From Dokdonella_A sp038237055 (lineage in GTDB: Bacteria > Pseudomonadota > Gammaproteobacteria > Xanthomonadales > Rhodanobacteraceae): a DNA stretch of 5,986 nucleotides. Every line of letters starts with the position of its first letter. The first letter of the stretch is position 1. The notes under the pieces are model-generated. The model saw only the letters and a list, made by a program, of their open reading frames with translations, did no database searches and was not told the origin of the DNA. The DNA lies in assembly GCA_038237055.1 (NCBI GenBank), contig JBBRZD010000205.1:1-5986 (forward strand), read 5' to 3'. The position numbers and the translations under genes are program-made. This document shows positions 3,710 to 5,986 of the stretch, piece after piece.

Positions 3710-5986
3710 ATGAAGAAGTTGATGGGCGTACTCGCATTCGCGAGCATGGTCGCTGCGTCCTGCGGCAGTTACTGGTTTGCCACGCAACACGACTCGTCGA
3801 GCTTTGCGTTTGCGGAATCGCAGGAGAGCGAGGACCGCACGCCGAGCGATGGCGATTCCGCCGCGATCCGCCTCGGCTATCACGGCTCGGCGACGGATTT
3901 CACCGTCAAGCCGATATGGTATTCGGAGGCTGCCAAGCAGGATGAGCGGATTGCATCCGCCGTGCCCGCAGGCGCCAAGACCTACACCCGTTCCGCCAGC
4001 AGCCCGCTCGCGCTCGATCCGAATGCATTCACCCTGCTCGGACCGCAACCGCTGACCGGCGAAGGCTTCGGCGCGAATCGCGCGGCCGGCCGCGTCAACG
4101 CAGTCGTCTCCGACCCGGACAACCCCGCGGTGGCCTGGCTCGGCGCGGACGGCGGCGGCGTGTGGAAAACCACCAACTGCTGCACGACGAACACGACCTG
4201 GACAGTGAAGACCGACTTCCCCGAGATCGCCAGCATGGCCATCGACGACATTTCGATGGACCCGAGCGACCACAACGTGTTGTATGCCGGCACCGGCGAC
4301 CTCAACTACGGCTCCTTCTCGTTCGGTTCCGCCGGCGTGCTCAAGAGCAGCGACAAGGGCGAAACCTGGAGTCTGTTGGGCACCGACGTGTTCAACGCGA
4401 TGTACGCGCCATCCGCCAACGGATTTCCGCAGTACCAGTCGATCTCCAAGGTGGTGGTCGATCCAAACAATTCCAGCAACGTGATCGCCGGCACCAAAAC
4501 CGGTCTGTATTTCTCCTACGACGCTGGCGTGAACTGGGCCGGGCCGTGCTACACCAACAATTTCGCCGGTGGCCCCAGCGCGCAGCGCCAGGACATGACC
4601 GGCCTGCTCGCGGTCAAGATCGGCACCGCCACCCAGCTGTACGCAGCCGTCGGCACGCGTGGCAAGGCGACGCCGGTGCAGCCGGACCTCGGCAAGAACG
4701 GCGCGAATGGCGTCTATGGAGCGGCGATGCCGACCAGCGGCTGTCCGGCCGTTGGCACGTGGACCTTGCTCAATAGCGGCATGCCCGCCGGCCTCGGCAA
4801 CGGTTCGCCGAACGCAAACCTGGGCCGCATCGAAATCGCTGCCGCACCAAGCGACAATCAGGTGCTGTACGCAATGATCTCGGATATTTCTTCGAGCGGT
4901 ATCAACGGCATCTACAAAACCAGCAATGGCGGCACCAACTGGACCGCGACCAGCCTCCCGAACAGCAACGATACCGGCCAACAGATGTGGTACGACGCCG
5001 GCCTTACCGTCTCTCCGTCCGATCCGACGGTGCTGTTCATCAGCACGGTGGATCTCCTGATCTCCAAAGACAGCGGCGGCACCTATACCAACCTCACTCA
5101 TTCCTACAGCAATGGCCCGGTCCACCCGGACAATCACGCGCGCGCGTTTGTCGGCGGCAACCAGGACCACGTCATCAACGGCAACGACGGCGGCGTGTAC
5201 TACGTCAGCAATGCAGTCAGCGGCTCGGCCAGCCCGACCTGGACCGACATGAACAACCAGCTGCCGACGATCGAGGTCTACGGCGGCAACACCACCGCAA
5301 ATTTCGCCACCGCGCCGAACCCCGGCGTCGCTGCCGGCTTCCAGGACAATGGCAGTGCGACTGCGGCGTTCAGCGGTACCCCGTCCGGCCCGGTCGCCTG
5401 GCAGTCAAACAACGGCGGCGACGGCTTCTACTCGGCCATCGAGCCGGTGCTCGGCAACCACTGGTTTTCGTCGGTGTACTACGGCGACCTTTACATGAGC
5501 ACGTCCAGGACCGGCGGACAATCCTCGATCGGCGGCAGCTGGAGCCCGCAGTCCGCAAGCGGCGAGCGCAAAAGTTTTCTGACTCAGTTCGACCTGTACC
5601 GCTACGGTTCGACCAGCGTGGCAAACAGCGGCTGCACCACGACTGCGGGCTGCACGCATCTGATCTACGGCACCTATCGCTTGTGGGAGTCCATCGCGGC
5701 GACGCCCTCCTCGGGCACATGGACGGCCAAGACCGGCGACCTGAGCAAGAACAACTTGATCATCGGCGCTGACAACCGCTCTTACGTCACGCAGCTGCAT
5801 TACTCCTTCACCGATCCGACCATCGCGATGGTCGGAACCACCGATGGCAACGTGCAGTACGTGTTTGGTCTCGGCGGCGTCGGTGCGGCCACCGCGGTCA
5901 ATGTGAGCGGAAGCAATGCCGTGCTACCGAACCGCATGATCCAGGACGTCAATACCGATCCGGTCAATCCGCTGATAGGGTATGCA
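3710..5986 (+). CDS. Exported BNR/Asp-box beta-propeller protein (VPS10/sortilin-like repeats), 3' partial
   Basis: The frame is open without a stop for 759 codons from the ATG at 3710 to the right edge. The N-terminus (MKKLMGVLAFASMVAASCGS) looks like an export signal. Either Cys18 is a lipidated Cys after an unusual AAS lipobox, or cleavage is later, for example after AFA (33-35). An acidic, low-structure stretch follows to about residue 105. The propeller begins at GPQP (111-114), AGRVNAVVSDPDNP (126-139) and ADGGGVWKTT (146-155). Asp-box turns (SxDxGxxW) are SSDKGETW (213-220), SYDAGVNW (269-276), the degenerate TSNGGTNW (404-411) and SKDSGGTY (452-459). DPxxxxVLYAGT-like strand motifs recur, for example 184-195 and 438-445. 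Repeats of this kind occur in sialidases, GH74 glucanases and non-enzymatic secreted proteins. I cannot see a complete catalytic set, so no substrate is claimed. Expected location is the cell surface or outside. The end and C-terminal domains are off the window. Confidence 0.88.
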   Translation, partial: MKKLMGVLAFASMVAASCGSYWFATQHDSSSFAFAESQESEDRTPSDGDSAAIRLGYHGSATDFTVKPIWYSEAAKQDERIASAVPAGAKTYTRSASSPLALDPNAFTLLGPQPLTGEGFGANRAAGRVNAVVSDPDNPAVAWLGADGGGVWKTTNCCTTNTTWTVKTDFPEIASMAIDDISMDPSDHNVLYAGTGDLNYGSFSFGSAGVLKSSDKGETWSLLGTDVFNAMYAPSANGFPQYQSISKVVVDPNNSSNVIAGTKTGLYFSYDAGVNWAGPCYTNNFAGGPSAQRQDMTGLLAVKIGTATQLYAAVGTRGKATPVQPDLGKNGANGVYGAAMPTSGCPAVGTWTLLNSGMPAGLGNGSPNANLGRIEIAAAPSDNQVLYAMISDISSSGINGIYKTSNGGTNWTATSLPNSNDTGQQMWYDAGLTVSPSDPTVLFISTVDLLISKDSGGTYTNLTHSYSNGPVHPDNHARAFVGGNQDHVINGNDGGVYYVSNAVSGSASPTWTDMNNQLPTIEVYGGNTTANFATAPNPGVAAGFQDNGSATAAFSGTPSGPVAWQSNNGGDGFYSAIEPVLGNHWFSSVYYGDLYMSTSRTGGQSSIGGSWSPQSASGERKSFLTQFDLYRYGSTSVANSGCTTTAGCTHLIYGTYRLWESIAATPSSGTWTAKTGDLSKNNLIIGADNRSYVTQLHYSFTDPTIAMVGTTDGNVQYVFGLGGVGAATAVNVSGSNAVLPNRMIQDVNTDPVNPLIGYA

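Noticed and set aside
3329..5170. A 613-codon open frame on the minus strand
   Set aside because: It lies opposite the glycosyltransferase and propeller genes, both with clear family motifs. Its sequence is rich in Arg, Ala, Val and Gly with no recognisable domain, a common artefact antisense to GC-rich coding DNA.
4162..5772. Plus-strand frames of 204 and 261 codons inside the propeller region
   Set aside because: They are out-of-frame readings of the propeller gene, full of Arg and Gln and lacking domains. The frame from 3710 is open throughout and carries Asp-boxes.
1..5986. CRISPR arrays, riboswitches, transposon ends, tRNA genes or a defence system
   Set aside because: No regularly spaced repeats, paired terminal repeats, cloverleaf sequences or defence-gene motifs were seen on either strand.

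Overview
The window looks like a chromosomal segment of a GC-rich gammaproteobacterium. Strong G/C preference at third codon positions and the style of the proteins suggest the Xanthomonadales (Xanthomonadaceae or Rhodanobacteraceae). That placement is an inference from sequence style, not from a marker gene. It holds five intact or near-intact genes, one decayed gene and one large gene cut by the right edge. No tRNA, rRNA, CRISPR array, insertion sequence or phage gene was seen.

Layout. Bases 1-70 hold at most the tail of an upstream gene. Bases 71-778 (+) encode MtgA, a monofunctional peptidoglycan glycosyltransferase. Bases 763-2547 (-) are a compact arsenic-resistance operon, read right to left: arsR (repressor), a broken arsI (organoarsenical lyase family), arsC (arsenate reductase, LMW-phosphatase fold) and a six-helix aquaporin-family channel. 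Every junction in this operon is a 4-base stop/start overlap, or was a very short gap, so translation is probably coupled. The operon runs tail to tail into mtgA with a 16-bp coding overlap. Bases 2650-3588 (+) encode a GtrB/DPM1-like polyprenyl-phosphate glycosyltransferase, divergent from arsR. Bases 3710-5986 (+) encode the first 759 residues of a secreted BNR/Asp-box beta-propeller protein; its stop lies beyond the window.

How the genes work together. ArsR should release its operator when it binds As(III). ArsC reduces As(V) to As(III). No ArsB or Acr3 pump is present in the window, and the linked aquaporin is the likely exit route for As(III), as known for arsR-aqpS-arsC type operons. 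The arsI remnant keeps its start, its Shine-Dalgarno and its first ~17 codons, then jumps out of frame into the Cys-rich C-terminal tail. Methylarsenite demethylation has therefore probably been lost, while the shifted frame still delivers ribosomes to the arsC start. MtgA (peptidoglycan), the glycosyltransferase (lipid-linked sugar) and the propeller protein (exported) are envelope functions without an evident direct link to the arsenic genes.

The most interesting points are the internally deleted arsI with preserved coupling, the altered aquaporin selectivity motifs, a possibly leaderless arsR transcript, and two hairpins between the glycosyltransferase and the propeller gene, one of which sits in the propeller gene's leader. 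I see no convincing wholly new system.
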